Below, piece after piece: positions 9,419-21,107 of a stretch of DNA of 64,000 bases. The position numbers were made by a program, and so were the translations under genes. Source of the stretch: Hemicordylus capensis. Lineage: Eukaryota; Chordata; Lepidosauria; Squamata; Cordylidae. Location: positions 30,660,501 to 30,724,500 of the forward strand of contig NC_069659.1 of the NCBI RefSeq assembly GCF_027244095.1, written 5' to 3'. Positions within the stretch are counted from its first letter, which is position 1. Each line of letters opens with the position of its first letter. Under the pieces are notes generated by a model, which did no database searches, had not been told where the DNA came from, and saw only the letters and a program-made list of their open reading frames with translations.

Positions 9419-10680
9419 AACAGGAAGTTCCCAGAATCCTTTGTGGGGAAACAGGGACAGTTAAACTGATACTAATATGTGGTGCAGAGTTGCCCTCAGA
9501 GCAGTAGAATTGCTTAACAAAATCCTCAGGGACATTCAGATTTCTGTGGTGTCAAACATGGTGTCAGAATGAGCTCCAAATCTGAAGTGTTTCAGAATGG
9601 GATTTCTCTTAGAAATCTCTCTCTATGCTCCTGATAGAGAGATCAATACAATACATAGTATGTAAATCATAATTCTTTAAGAATTTGTCTCAGCCTTCCA
9701 TCTAAGAAAGCTGAGGGCATAGTTTGAAACTGAAGTTCAGTCAATGCAATTCTTCATGGCGCAAAAGAGAGACCTTTTAAAGAATGAGCACATTCATGAT
9801 TAACCTTTAATAAGAAATACAATTTCTTATACACTGGACAAGTATACTGATACCTCCCACTTGCCTACAAGTTATCTGGTTCTCTATTCATAACATTTCC
9901 AACTCTTTTTAAAATGTATATAAGATACTGGCAAACATCCTGATTAAGAAAGTGCATGTGCAGGAAAGGAAGCATGTGTGCATTTCCTGGGTACCAGAGT
10001 CAAGCAATGGGGGCACTTGAGCCAAGGAGGCAACTTGCTTTTTTCTTTTCTCCACTGGAAAAGCAACTTGGAATTGCTTCCAGGAAGCACAATGTGTATT
10101 TGCCTGTTTGGAAATTAAGGCATGATCTCTATTAAGATCTTCAGTTAATGAATGATTTGTACACAAAACTCTCCTTGAGGAACAAACAAGCTGTTTCCAA
10201 TCCAATGGGTAAGCAAGTTCCTTCTTCTCGGCACCTGAAAGAATGAGGCATCAGAATCATATGGAGTAATCTTGTGGTCAGCAACTGGTAGCCTTGGAGC
10301 TACCAAGCATGGCCTCCCTTCAGATCCACCAGGTGCCAGCCCCATATGCAAAAGATGGGAATGGTGGCAATAGGAGCTGAAAGCAGGGCATTTCGGTATT
10401 ATGCAGTGGATAATGGGACTGACCCTCTACCGACCACTCTCTTGTCCTAATGGTTCTGAAAACTTAGTTGCTAACCTAAAGAGTTAACTATGTACCCAAA
10501 ATGACAGGTGTCAGTAAGTCAATATATTTATTGGCCCTATCCACCCCCAGGACAGTACCTCCAGTGACTGTTGCTCCTTTATTTTTCAGCACTCCTTTAT
10601 TGTTCAATCCCCTTGGGGCAGCAGTGTTCCTCCCATCCGCCCCATTGCCCTCATCAGCTGGAAGTGTCCAGCACCGAAGT
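9419..10680. other. Unit 1 private sequence, no gene seen
   Basis: I find no counterpart of most of this in units 2 and 3. It is AT-rich with short frames only. A fragment of the L2-tailed repeat is visible at about 10537-10580. Confidence 0.5.
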
Positions 10681-10683
10681 TGT

Positions 10684-10965
10684 TTCAGGCACATCCTTAT
10701 TATGTAACGCTATGGGGACTTTTAAGCTTGACAAAGAGGTGGTTCACAGAGTCAAAAACTGTCTTCTATCCAGGTTTGGGAGTTGTGTGTGCTCCTAATT
10801 TTCAGTTGTATAGAAGCAAGGTAGGAGGTAAACCTGGGTAGCTTTTCCACCTACCTTGCTTCCACAGAATCACTTCTGCCAAGGTTTTCCTCCTACCTTG
10901 CTTCCACACAGCTGAAGACTGGGAAAACACACAACTCCCAAACCCGGGTGAAAACCCGGGTAAAC
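10684..10965. repeat. Inverted-repeat element (poorly defined)
   Basis: Words such as CCTACCTTGCTTCCACA occur in both orientations around a centre near 10840, so the segment can fold back. Relatives are at 29700-29965 and at 34420-34493 plus 35562-35735. Its ends are not clear to me. Confidence 0.5.
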
Positions 10966-10967
10966 AC

Positions 10968-11070
10968 CCCTCCTACCAAAGAAAACCACAGAGCTCTGTG
11001 GGCACCAGGAGTCAAAATCGACTTGACTGCACACTTTACATTTAATCGTGTGGTTAAGGTTGTGAACAAG
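10968..11070 (+). mobile_element. tRNA-derived SINE tail fragment
   Basis: The words ACCAAAGAAAACCACAGAGC and GTCAAAATCGACTTGACTGC match the 3' part of the SINE at 35794-36018. Confidence 0.65.
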
Positions 11071-11290
11071 CATGCTGACAGCAGTGTTTTTAAGAAATCT
11101 AGGAGCAGTGAAGAAGGAAGCATAGTATTGGAGGATATGCTCTCTGGGGCGCGATACCCTCTTGGAGGGGGGGAGAAGAACCTGGATCTTTGATAGGCTT
11201 GGCCCTTTCTGGTGAAATAATCTTGGTGAAGCTTTTGATGAAGAGGTGTGTTGGTGTGAAAGCCAAGCTGGTAACAATTTGTTAAAGACA

Positions 11291-11515
11291 GTCTAAGCCA
11301 GCGTGGTGTAGTGCTTAGAGTATTGGAGACCCAAGTTCAAAACCCTGTCCAACTCACACGGTGACTCCGAGTCTGTCAGTTCGATCGGAGCCTAACCTAC
11401 TTCACAGGGTTGTTGTGAGGATAAACATAACTATGTGCATTGCTCTGTGCTCCTTACAGGAAGATTGGGATATAAATGTCATGTAAGTAAGTAAGTGAGT
11501 AAGTCAATGAGAATG
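11291..11515 (+). mobile_element. tRNA-derived SINE (GTGTAGTG head)
   Basis: The head has GCGTGGTGTAGTGCTTAGAG (A-box region) and AAGTTCAAAACCC (B-box region). The body has 'cctaacctacttcacagggt' and ends GGATATAAATGTCATGTAAG. Related copies are at 36270-36480 (plus) and 37190-37427 (minus). Confidence 0.75.
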
Positions 11516-11624
11516 GTGCAGTGATAAAATGACATGGCATGACTGGCAGGAATAAGAAGGGGAAGTTCAGAGCCTGTGGGGAGCAAAGTACGAAAAGGTA
11601 AGGCAAGACAAAGAGTGGGCTCAC

Positions 11625-11972
11625 AGATTCATAGCATTGAAGGGTAACTTACAGGCCATCTAGTCCACCCCTAGTCCACTCCGTGCAAGAAATCCAGAGC
11701 TAGAGCATCTCAACTGATAGCTCTCCAGCCTTTCCTTGAAGACGACCAATGAGGGACAACCAACTACTGCCCAGGTAACTGCTTCCACTGTCAAACTGCT
11801 CTTGCTTGGAAGTTTCTTCCAAGATTCAACCAAACTCTACCGTCCTGCAACTTAAGCCCATTAGATCCAATTCTGCCTTCTGGGGCAGCAGGGAACAAGC
11901 CCTCTTATGTTTTACAAGTTTTCAGATATATGAAAAATGCTATTATGTCCATTCCCCCATGTTGCCTTAGTC
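11625..11972 (-). mobile_element. CR1 LINE 3' end, part 1 (unit 1)
   Basis: On the plus strand it reads 'cagattcatagcattgaa' and 'ggccatctagtccacccc', the reverse complement of the CR1 3' end known from birds and reptiles. It is split by the hAT element at 11973-12706 and resumes at 12707-12920. The ortholog in unit 2 starts at 36590. Confidence 0.8.
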
Positions 11973-12706
11973 TAGGGGTGTGCACAAAATGGGAAAAACT
12001 GGTGGAACTGGACACGAAATGAACAGGGTCTGGCTCAGTTCTGCACACACTGGATCTGGGCCAGTTTGGCTCTAGTCCAAACTGGTTCAGGCCTGGCTCA
12101 GGGGTGGGGCAAAAAATATCTGGGGAGGGAAAATGGCAGACTTACCATCACTACTAGACTCTGGGGGTGCTGTCACAGCCGTGTGGGGGTCTCTGGATGT
12201 CCTTCTCCCCTCGCTGGCCTCCCCCCCCCCATCAATTTTGTCCCGTTACAGGCCATTTTTGGCCCATTACAGGCCTCTCTTGAGTAGCAGCACCCATTTT
12301 GAAAGCCATCGCAAATGCCCAATGGCCATCTGCATGGCCTGGATCATGACCTGGCCATGCAGATGGCCATTGGACATGCAAGGCTGACTCAAAATTGCCC
12401 CAAACTGCCCAAAACAGGCCCCAAATGGCCCATAACTGGCCAAAAATGACCAGGGGGGGATGGTGGGGGGAGGGGGACATCAGGAGACACACACACCCGC
12501 ATGACCGCAACAGCATCCCCCCCCAGCCTGGTAATCACGGTAATTCCACCATTTTAAAAAAATAAAAAAACCTACCCTGGTCAGCATCAGCACGTTTGGC
12601 TCAACTTCGAGTTGAACTGGGCCTGTTCCAGCTTGAGTCCAAACCCTCAAACTGGGCCACTTCAAGAGCATGCCAGCTCTACCTCGAGCCGACTTGCACA
12701 GCCCAA
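11973..12706. mobile_element. hAT-type element inside CR1 (unit 1)
   Basis: It begins TAGGGGTGTGCACAAAA and ends GCACAGCCCAA. It is flanked by CCTTAGTC and GCTTAGTC, a diverged 8-bp target duplication. The same insertion at the same CR1 position occurs in unit 2 (38868-39666), so it predates the split of those two units. Confidence 0.78.
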
Positions 12707-12920
12707 GCTTAGTCTTAGTCCACCATTGTGGGAACTGAGCAGAACAAGCTCATTTCCTTCAACCTTTACTCATCTAACTTGTTTTCTGGCTCCTGACCAT
12801 TTTCATTGCCCTGATCTGAACCCATTGCGATTTTTCTATTTCTACATCCTTCTTCAACTGCAACACCCAGAACAAGGCACTGTACTCCAGATAAGGTCTC
12901 ATTGAAATTCCAATTTAATT
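12707..12920 (-). mobile_element. CR1 LINE 3' end, part 2 (unit 1)
   Basis: It continues the interrupted CR1 fragment, including 'ccagaacaaggcactgtact' (plus strand). Confidence 0.75.
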
Positions 12921-13703
12921 TCTTCTTTGGTTCCTGGTTGCATACGATCATGCTAACCTTAGTTAGAAAGCATGTGTCTAGCAAACTCCTCTTGAATGAA
13001 AAATATTACTTGTGTGATTTTTAGTTTGTCTACTGGTCCCTGCAAAGAAAACCACACTTATATATATCATACACCCTTACAGATTATCGGAAAGAAAAGG
13101 AAACCTTTCTGAGCACTCCTTGCTTTGGCCCAGTGGACTTCCAAAAGTGGTACTTTGCCCACAGGAAAGGGGGGAAATTATCCCATTGAAGTTATCATTG
13201 GGGTACAGTGAAGTCAAATCAAGCTTTAGGCAGCGCATTTTGGATGCTGAGTGCCAAAAGGATTTAGATCTTAAGGGAGCCCAGCCCAGTTTTGCACGCA
13301 TGTGTCACCCATGGGGATCGGGCCCGATTCCACAACACCACAGCAGCAAACCAGCCTATTGAGCCACCCTTTAAAATGAGGTTAAGGGAGCAAGCACTCC
13401 TTTAACTTTGTTTCTCTGGTCGTGTGACAACTGTGGCTACTAGCAGCCATGGCTGGCAGACTCGGGAGGGAGGGAGATCCCAATAATGAACTGCACACTT
13501 GCGCAGCACATTATCGGAGCACCAGGGGCGGCATGTCCCAGGACCCCGACCCTCTGAGCTACTGGCAGGAACTGCTCATCTGCAGGGAAGGTACATTTAA
13601 CCCGACTCCCCCACAGTCCACTCTGGAGCCCTTCTCCCCAGTCATGAGAAGAGGCTCTTAAAGTCTAGTTCCTAAATACCTCAGCCCAGGGAGTTCAATC
13701 AAT
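12921..13703. other. Unique duplicon sequence, no gene seen
   Basis: It is shared with unit 2 (40080-40850). It contains short non-coding frames only. The part at 12929-12976 is inverted in unit 2. Confidence 0.55.
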
Positions 13704-13720
13704 ATTACTATGCCAGCAGA

Positions 13721-14978
13721 TACTGCTCTATACCGACGATGTGGTTGTATTATCTACAACACTAGTCGGCATGTGAAGAGCTTTGAGAGTACTCACGCAA
13801 TTTTGTGAGAATGAATCTCTTATCATTAATACCCAGAAGTCTAAACTCATGGTATTTGGTAAGAAACCGAAAAACCATAAATGGGTAATAAATGGCATCA
13901 GGGTTCAACAGGTTTAAACTTATAAATATTGTGGGATTGTTTTTCACTCTGGAGGGTCATGGAAACCGCATTATGAGTATGTGGCAGCAAGTGACCAAAA
14001 GAGTGCAACTGTGTTTTAAAAATTTCTATACTAAAGGTGGATATTATATTCCAGCAGCCCTCAAGGTGTTCCAGGCAAAAATATTAGCTCAAATGTTATA
14101 TGGGATTCAGATCTTCCCTACAGGTCACTTTTCTATATTGGAAGCTGTTGAGCCGGGCTTCCTTCGGGCTATTTTTCACCTTACTAAATGTGTTTCCAAA
14201 GCCGTATTACACCTTGAATCTGGAGTGATTCGAGTTGAAGCCCAGGCGTGGTTATATCTGACTAATTTTTGGCTTAAACTCCCCGCCCGCCCCTTGGGCC
14301 TTGGGCCATTAGTGTTGGAAGATGAATTCCAGTCAACCTGGTGAAAGTACTCACAGGTCATCTCTGGTAACTGTGGGTACTCATGGCAAGATCTGTCATC
14401 TTTAACACCTGATGCTGCTAAAAAGATAGTTAAGCAAAGAGTGCTAGATATGGAGGAAAAAAGAGAACTAAGTTTGATTACTGCAAAGAACACATTAGGC
14501 AGTTTTTTCAACTATCCCCAGCCAGCAGGATACTTGATATGCCTGGTCACTTTAAGTCATACATGAGCTTTCTCACAGGCACATGTTAATGTGTTACCTT
14601 CTGCGGTGTTAGAAGGAAGGTTTAAGGGAATTAACTTAAGGAATCGGTTATGCCCTTGTGGCGCTGGAGTTGTTGAGTTGATAGCGCACATCCTTTGACA
14701 CTGTGCCTTTATAGGAGTATTCATCCTATATTTATAGAACCACTTTTAAAAGATAAACTGGTTTATTCTGAAGATTATTATGTTTTTTATTTTTAATGGC
14801 TCTCCCTGTGGAGGTTACAGAGAGGATTGCAAGATTTTGTGCTGCAGCATGCAAAATGAGACAAGATCAACTTAGCTGTGTATGACCTTGCAATCTTTTG
14901 ATGTTGTATCTTTTTACTGTATTGTATTATTTTTATTCCTTGTTTTCTTGGTCATTGACTCTAATAATAAATCTGATT
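13721..14978 (+). mobile_element. LINE fragment with RT and zinc-knuckle C-terminus (clade uncertain, possibly R4/Dong-like)
   Basis: In one frame the start reads LLYTDDVVVLS, which carries the reverse transcriptase YxDD motif. It is followed by QKSKLMVFGKKPKNHKWVIN. The open stretch 13892-14344 continues with YIPAALKVFQAKILAQMLYG. Near 14650 a CPCGAG motif, VVE and a downstream histidine and cysteine form the usual C-terminal zinc knuckle. The element is 5'-truncated and has several stops and frame changes. It is flanked by a perfect 17-bp target duplication ATTACTATGCCAGCAGA (13704-13720 and 16356-16372), which also encloses a nested L1. Confidence 0.75.
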
Positions 14979-15029
14979 AGATTTGATTACTATCAAATCT
15001 AATAAAATCTAATCAGATTTGATTACTAT

Positions 15030-16348
15030 TAACGCTAAGAAACCCTAGAATTCTTGATTTAGAAGGATTTGACAGAAGGTTTGGTTGGCATGCATATGTA
15101 TGGTATGAAAAAAGTAAAATACATAAGATTTTTTGAACCATTATGTGAGAAGGAGTTTAATGAGGGTGTGGTTAAAATATAAAAATTGGTTTGAACCTAA
15201 AACTCCATTGTGGGTATCTCCGATTGAAGCCTTATCACGTAAAGAAGTAAATATGCAAACGGGTTGGGGTACCTATAGGGATTTGGTACATTTTCACGAA
15301 AAGGATTGTAAGTTAAAAAGTTTAATTGAAATACAAGATATAGTTAGAGATTGGTTTCAGTATCATCAGTTAAATGAGATGTACAAGAAGGACCTTAAAG
15401 TCGGATTTGAGGACCAGACTTCAAATTTTGAGAAGGAATTATGTCAAAATGATGAAAAATTAGTTTCTAAAATGTATAAACTGTTGCTTTTGGAGGAGAC
15501 AAGAGAAGAAGTGGTTAAAACGACTATGATAAAATGGACTCAAGATGCGGGGCGTAATATAGAAATGGCAGCCTGGGAAAAGTTATGGAAAAAGGATTTA
15601 AAATTTACTGCATGTTATGCTATCAGAGAAAACTATTATAAAATGATGTATAGATGGTATCGGACACCAAAAAGACTGGCTTTAATGTATAAAAATGTTT
15701 CAAACAAATGTTGGAAGTGTGGACATTCTGAAGGCACATTTTTTTCACATGTGGTGGACCTGTGGGAAGGCTAAAGCCTATTGGGATATGATATATAATG
15801 AATTAAAGAAAATATTTAGAATGACATTTCCTAAGAAGCCAGAATCCTTCCTGCTGTGAATAACACAGGGAGCTATTTCTACAACCAATTTAACATTTTT
15901 TATGTATGCCTCTACGGCAGCTAGAATTATATATGCACAGAAATGGAAGTCTAGTGAACTGTCTTCAAAAGAAGACTGGCTGATAAAAATTTTGGAATAT
16001 GCGGAGATGGCAAAACTTACAGCACTATTAAGAGATCAAAACTTGGAATGTTTTAAAGAAGATTGGAAACCATTTTTGTTGTATTTAAAAAATTACTTCC
16101 CTACTATGGACTTGACAGCAGGGTTTGAAATTTAGTATAAATCGCAGGTTGGTTAGTTTAATTATGTTCGTAAGGGCTTGAACTTATGTTTTGAATTATT
16201 ATTATAGCAAGGGTAAATCTTATAGTTGATGATTCACGAAGAAATGTGAGCGGGAAGTCCATCTTTTATGTGTGTATTTGTAATGAATGACAATATTGCT
16301 ATTGTTAAAATTAATAAAAAATGAATTTGGGGGGGAAAGGAGGGGGGG
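15030..16348 (+). mobile_element. L1 LINE, 5'-truncated ORF2 C-terminus
   Basis: It encodes the ORF2 C-terminus: GFDRRFGWHAYVWYEKS, then LKYKNWFEPKTPLWVSPIEA, and a zinc-knuckle region KNVSNKCWKCGHSEGTFF. The longest open frame is 15133-15774; the frame is then interrupted and resumes at 15902-16135. A 3' UTR and a G-rich tail end at 16348. It is flanked by a 15-bp duplication AGATTTGATTACTAT (15015-15029 and 16349-16363). A third copy of that word at 14979-14993 shows local rearrangement at the junction. Confidence 0.88.
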
Positions 16349-16372
16349 AGATTTGATTACTATGCCAGCAGA

Positions 16373-16545
16373 TTACCTCACTCAACCTATAGACCCTACC
16401 CATTGACAGGCCAGGTGTAATGCCCTCCCCCCGACAGAGGCAGAATTCTATTATCTGAACGTACCTGTCCCTGTGCTTCAGAAACAGTTGAGACAGTGGG
16501 GCATGTCCTCTTGTGTTGTATTTTTATTGTGTTCTGCAGAATTCC
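16373..16545 (+). mobile_element. Old LINE zinc-knuckle fragment (unit 1)
   Basis: The plus strand reads SERTCPCASETVETVGHVLL, a LINE C-terminal CPC...H knuckle. It is the host sequence into which the 13721-16348 composite inserted; its left part is at about 13680-13720. Uninterrupted orthologs are at 40835-41045 and 61395-61610. Confidence 0.65.
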
Positions 16546-17480
16546 TTTATTTTATTTTATTTAAAAAATTTGTATACCAACCCAAACTTCCATCTCTGTG
16601 ATGTTTACAACATAACACAGATTAAAAATAACAAACATGAAACAATTTTAAACCAGTTTAAAAGCTTGAGTGAAAAAATAAGTCTTGAGACACTTTTTTT
16701 AAGTTGTCAGAGATGGGGAGGCTCTCATTGCAGGAATGGGGAGGCTCTCATTGCATTCCAGAGCCTCCGGGCAGCAACAGAGAAGGCCCATCCCTGCGTA
16801 TCCACCAGAAGAGCAGCTGGCAACTGCAGATTTTCACTCCAGATGATCTGAATGGGCAATGGGGCTCATAATGAAGAAGATGTTCTCTTAAATACCCAGA
16901 GCCTAAGCTGTTTAAGGCTGTATCGGTTATAACCAGCACCTCATATTTTTCATGGAAACCTATTGGTAGTCCTGACACCAACCTGGCTCCCACATTCTTT
17001 ATCAATTGCAGTTTCCGGACTATGTACAAATACTGCCCCCACATAGAGTGCACTGCAGTACTTTAGCTGGCACAACAACTAAAGCTGATAGAAAGCACCT
17101 CTGGCCACTATCTCAGCCTGGGACACCAGGGAGATGTTTGGATCCAGAAGAACCGCCAGCCTGCATACCTCTTCCTTCTGGTGAAGTGTGACCCCCATCT
17201 AGAACCGGCAGGTCAAAATCGACTCCCAAGTTCCAACCCTGCACAATAAGTACCTCTGTCTTATCTGGATTCTTTCTCAGTTTATTATCCCTCATCCAGC
17301 CTATCACTGCCTCCAGGAGGGCATTTAGGGAGGCTATGCTTTCTCCTGATGATGTTGACATGGAGAGAAAGATTTGGGTGTCATCAGCATATTGATAACA
17401 CCCAGCACCAAATCTCCTGATATTCTCTTAAAGCGGTTTCTTGTAGATGTTAACAAGCACTGGAGACAATATAGAGCCCT
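16546..17480 (-). mobile_element. L2-type LINE, 3' part (unit 1)
   Basis: The minus strand encodes L2 ORF2 C-terminal sequence: SGESIASLNALLEAVIGWMR, DNKLRKNPDKTEVLI, then YIVRKLQLIKNVGARLVSGL. The L2-like 3' UTR follows at lower coordinates. It is inactive. Orthologs are at 41046-42790 and 61611-62870. Confidence 0.85.
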
Positions 17481-17788
17481 GCAAGATACCACGTTAAGTA
17501 TCGCACTCTTGCAGATCCTTGTTGGTTAGTTCATAAAATAAGGCCTTTGTTCAACTTACCATGCCCGACCCATCCTCATTGGGATCGGCGGGGGTGTTGG
17601 AGCATTCCTATTGTGGCAATTGATATCTGATCTCCCCTACACAGTAGCAATGCACACAGAGGAAAGCAAGTCAGAGAAAAAACAGTACACACAGCTCTTC
17701 ATTCAACTTTTAATTGTGTTTGTTTCATCTCAACAAACCCACTCGATAACAGACACACTGTTTTATAAGTAGGGAGAGCTCTTATTAT
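17481..17788. other. VMO1-B 3' UTR and 3' flank
   Basis: This lies just downstream of the VMO1-B stop on the minus strand. It contains an ATTAAA variant poly(A) signal at 17709-17714 (minus), about 75 nt after the stop codon and conserved in copies C and D. No other feature is seen. Confidence 0.6.
17709..17714 (-). terminator. VMO1-B poly(A) signal ATTAAA
   Basis: This is a hexamer in the conserved context CACAATTAAAAGTTG, located at the same distance from the stop as in copies C (42943-42948) and D (63087-63092). Confidence 0.55.
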
Positions 17789-18086
17789 TCAGGAACAACA
17801 GAAAAATCTTACATCATTAAGTGCTGTGTTATCAACCATATAGTGATCGTCCTGTACCTTTGTCTGAAGCCCACATATGGAGCTAGAGCTACAGCAATTA
17901 CTCCATGGGCCAAAAACACCCCATGGATGTGAGTTGCCTGTCAGAACTTGTCCACCTTGACAAATGAACTGGACATTGACAGCTGCTTTTCAATCATGAT
18001 GACCAATCCGGTGTTTGTCCACTCTCAGAGTAAAGGACATTAAGTTCCCTTTGGGACAATACTTAGCCTCTGTCCATTCTCCCCAC
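17789..18086 (-). pseudogene. VMO1: VMO1-B exon 3
   Basis: It starts after TTTGGCAG. It encodes [20 protein letters not shown], and after the internal TGA continues with [26 protein letters not shown] and [13 protein letters not shown]. The length is the same as in copies C and D, so there are no indels. Confidence 0.85.
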
Positions 18087-19948
18087 CTGCCAAAGAAGAC
18101 AATGATTATAATATTCTGAGAAATATATGAATTATATTAAACAATTTACGTACTGTACAAATAACATCCCACAGGTCTCAAATGGTATTGCCAGTAAGAG
18201 TGCATGGATATTGCAGTTCTGAAATCTTGCATAAGGAACATGTCGACCCATACATCAGTCAAAACGGGCACAGAACTGGTTTTGCCATTTTGGTTTGAAT
18301 TTGAGCCAGATTTGAATCAACCTGGCCCGTTCTTGTTCCCTGTCCAGCCGAATAGGGTCCGGTCCAGTTTGAACACCGAACAAGGCTGAATCGTTTCACA
18401 GGCCAGTTTGGGTATATACTTGTAAAGGGCAACATCTAGCCTAAGGAGGGTGGTGGTTGGAAGAACAGTTAGTTGCAGACCCGTGAGCTATTGACAGCCA
18501 CTGTCTGTCTATTATGCAACTCTGTCTTTGTAATGCTTGCATTTTCACAAGTGCACTCTTACACAAGTGCACACACTTTCTGTTAAAAGGTAGGCAGATT
18601 GGACAGTGCCCAACATAAGGGGCGGGTGGGGTGGGGGGCTGTAGGCAAACAGGGTAAATTGGAGAGAGAACTCTCCCATTCTTAATCCTCAGTTTCTGAA
18701 AACTGAAGTTCTTACATGAGCCTCTGGAGGGGGATTAAGGAAGGCATTTCCCCTCTACATTGAGCCAATCCTATTGAATTCAATGGGGCTTTCTTCCAGG
18801 TGTGGGTATAAGCTTTCAGATTTGCCCCCACCCGCAGGAAAGGTCTTGGGGCCACCCATGTACACACTCTGAATAGTGGAGGTTATACCTTCAACGGTTA
18901 TGCCCATTAGCCAATTATCGCTCTATCGTCCATTTACCCATTTCATAGCACATGGTAAGGTTTTTCTTGCAATTAGAGATTCCTGGGTAAGAGAAGGTTA
19001 ACCCAGGAATCTCTGGCCATCTGGGACAGGGAATCCCAACCTGTGGTACTCCAGATGTTGCTGAACCACAACTCTCATCATACCCAGCCACTATAAATTG
19101 TAGCTGGGGGTGATAGGAGTTGTAGTCCAGCACCATCTGGAGTACCACAGATTGGGAGCCCCTGGTCTGGGACATCGGGAGTCCTCCACCTTGTTAGTGC
19201 AGGCCGCTACTGCTCTTATGAGATCTCTCAGGAGCATGACAGGTCAGTTCCTACCACATTCATACACACCCACAACATATCTATTGGTCTCAGTGGTGCT
19301 TCAAAAAACCTAGTTGCTCACCTAAGGTGTTAGCAATAAGCTCAGAGCTATAGATAAAAGCCTGGCTCCCTTCACCTTTCTAGATTACACTTGGAGTTTC
19401 TCAGTCCCTCTTGTTCCCTTTTGCCCTCAGAATTGGGATCCTGTAAGCTACTGTCAGTGTTGCCACATTAGTAATAGGAGGTAAAGGATCAGAAACGTTG
19501 CTGCCATCCAGGATCTTGGACAGACCAGGGATGGTCCAGGAGTGCACACATACCTCCATGCCTTTTATAGATCAGTGGATCCAAATTCCTATAGACAATA
19601 GCAGAACATTCTATAGGTATTTTGGAAGCCACTTGTCCACAACCCCAGATGGCCCTGAAGCCCACAATAAAAACAACACCTATAAAAAGCCTTTCAACTC
19701 CTGTCCAGTGGAATGGCGACAGGGCAACAACATTCTGCCCGGCTAATTATTGAATTTTGCACAAGTGCAGACACTTCTGTTAAAAGGCAGGCAGAACATT
19801 GCATAGTATGTCAGCCAGAGAGAGCTCAGAAGGATTCAGACAGATTCTGTCTAGGTCAATCCAGCAACAGTGAAAGCAACCCAGCCCCTTCCACAGTTCA
19901 AGCAGGAAAGGAAAGCCAAAGGGGAAAAGGAAACAAACAGTCACTCAC
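18087..19948. other. VMO1-B intron 2
   Basis: This is a 1.86-kb intron. It holds a degenerate segment at about 18245-18420, rich in GGTTTGAATTTGAGCC-like words and probably an old relative of the hAT family (also at 43490-43670 and 63640-63815). It also contains a palindromic hAT MITE at 19027-19164. No exon is seen. Confidence 0.7.
19027..19164. mobile_element. Palindromic hAT-type MITE (VMO1-B intron 2)
   Basis: It begins CAGGGAATCCCAACCTGTGG and ends with the inverse, ACCACAGATTGGGAGCCCCTG-like. The arms are near-complementary, with GGACTACAACTCC-type words. It is flanked by ATCTGGGA and GTCTGGGA, an 8-bp duplication with one mismatch. The ortholog in VMO1-C intron 2 is at 44273-44410, so it is older than the gene duplication. 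Confidence 0.82.
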
Positions 19949-20046
19949 GGTCCAGTTTTTGACTCAATGACTTTGCCATTAGAGCAGTAAAGGCGAATGC
20001 CATTCAGAGCTGAATCATCATACCATACACCCTGGTATTCTTGTAC
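19949..20046 (-). pseudogene. VMO1: VMO1-B exon 2
   Basis: This 98-nt exon lies between CACCACCAG and GTGAGTGA. It encodes [20 protein letters not shown], followed by CSNGKVIESKTGP, with the last codon split across the intron. This exon is open and shows the family motif DDxALNGIRLxC. Confidence 0.9.
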
Positions 20047-20477
20047 CTGGTGGTGAAGAGAAGGAGTGATGATAACACTGATGCTGCACTCTACTGCTGC
20101 CCACATTTTGTAAAATTACAGCACAATCTTTTCAGTGGGAATTAGCCGTTCACATTGGCTCCCTCCCTGCTGGAACTGAACAGCATCGTACTGGTCCAGT
20201 CAGATCAACGATGAGCAGCTTCAGCACTAGTTCTTGACTACTAGTGCAGGACAGCTCCTAGCCAAGCTTGGGGATTTGCATTCACATACACATCAGCAAA
20301 CAGCAACTTGTACATCCAGCCAGTCCCAGGGACCCAGATGGGCAAGCCACAGGAGAAATTCAGTCTTGTTATTAGCCGACTTAGATAACCTCCACCTTGC
20401 AGGCCTCAACTGGCCTCTTCCAGCAATGAAGCTCCCAACCTGATTCAAGTTATTCCTACACTAAAGGGTTCATCTGA

Positions 20478-20745
20478 ATTTATTATTTGTTTGTTTGATT
20501 GATTTCCATACCGCTCTTCCAAAAATGGCTCAGGGCGGTTTACACAGAGAAATAACAAATAAACAAGATGGATCCCTGTCCCCAAAGGGCTCACAATATA
20601 AAGAGAAACATAAGATAGACACCAGCAACAGTCACTGGAGGTACTGTGCTGGGGGTGGATAGAGCCAGTTACTCTCCCCCTACTAAATAATGATAATCAC
20701 CACGTTAAAAGGTGCCTCTTTGCCCAGTTAGCAGGGTTAGGGTCC
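20478..20745 (-). repeat. L2-tailed short interspersed repeat (VMO1-B intron 1)
   Basis: It is the same family and position as 1-255 and 48190-48455, with a TTTG/GATT-rich tail. Confidence 0.7.
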
Positions 20746-20873
20746 TTTGATCTCAGATGCAGAATTTCCGCTCCCTGATGTAACATGCTGCTGACTCTCC
20801 TTAAAAGGGAAACCAGAATCCAAGGAACAAGGCAAGCCCCTAAGACTTCTCAGTGCTCCAGGAAGTGATTCAA

Positions 20874-21107
20874 CTATGGTAATGCAACACTATCACCTTC
20901 CTCCATACTTGTGCTGACATCTGCTTTCCTGTCCTCATCAAAACGAATCCCACCACCATCATCATTTTCTTGCCTTCTCCCATTCCTTTCGATGATTCCT
21001 TTATGTACTACTGTTTCTTCACCTTTGCCTTTTGGGGTTCTAAAGCAGTTGTCTGGGAAATGTTCAAAAGAAAGGATGGAAGTAGTGGCAAAAGCCTCAT
21101 TGGACAA
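20874..21107 (-). other. Unidentified open frame in VMO1 intron 1, unit 2 copy
   Basis: This is a 77-codon frame beginning MSNEAFATTSILSFEHF and ending in the charged C-terminus described at 502-789. It is open to the same stop as the unit 1 copy. Confidence 0.25.

Larger units (their letters stand above)
1..20477. repeat. Tandem duplication unit 1 (VMO1-A side)
   Basis: This is the first of three diverged copies of one segment. It runs from the L2-tailed repeat at the left edge, past VMO1-A exon 1, to the intron 1 side of VMO1-B. The same order of landmarks recurs from about 20478 and 48190. Private features are the LINE/L1 composite at 13721-16348 and the GGCAT array at 4376-4415. The true left boundary may lie outside the window. 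Confidence 0.8.
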
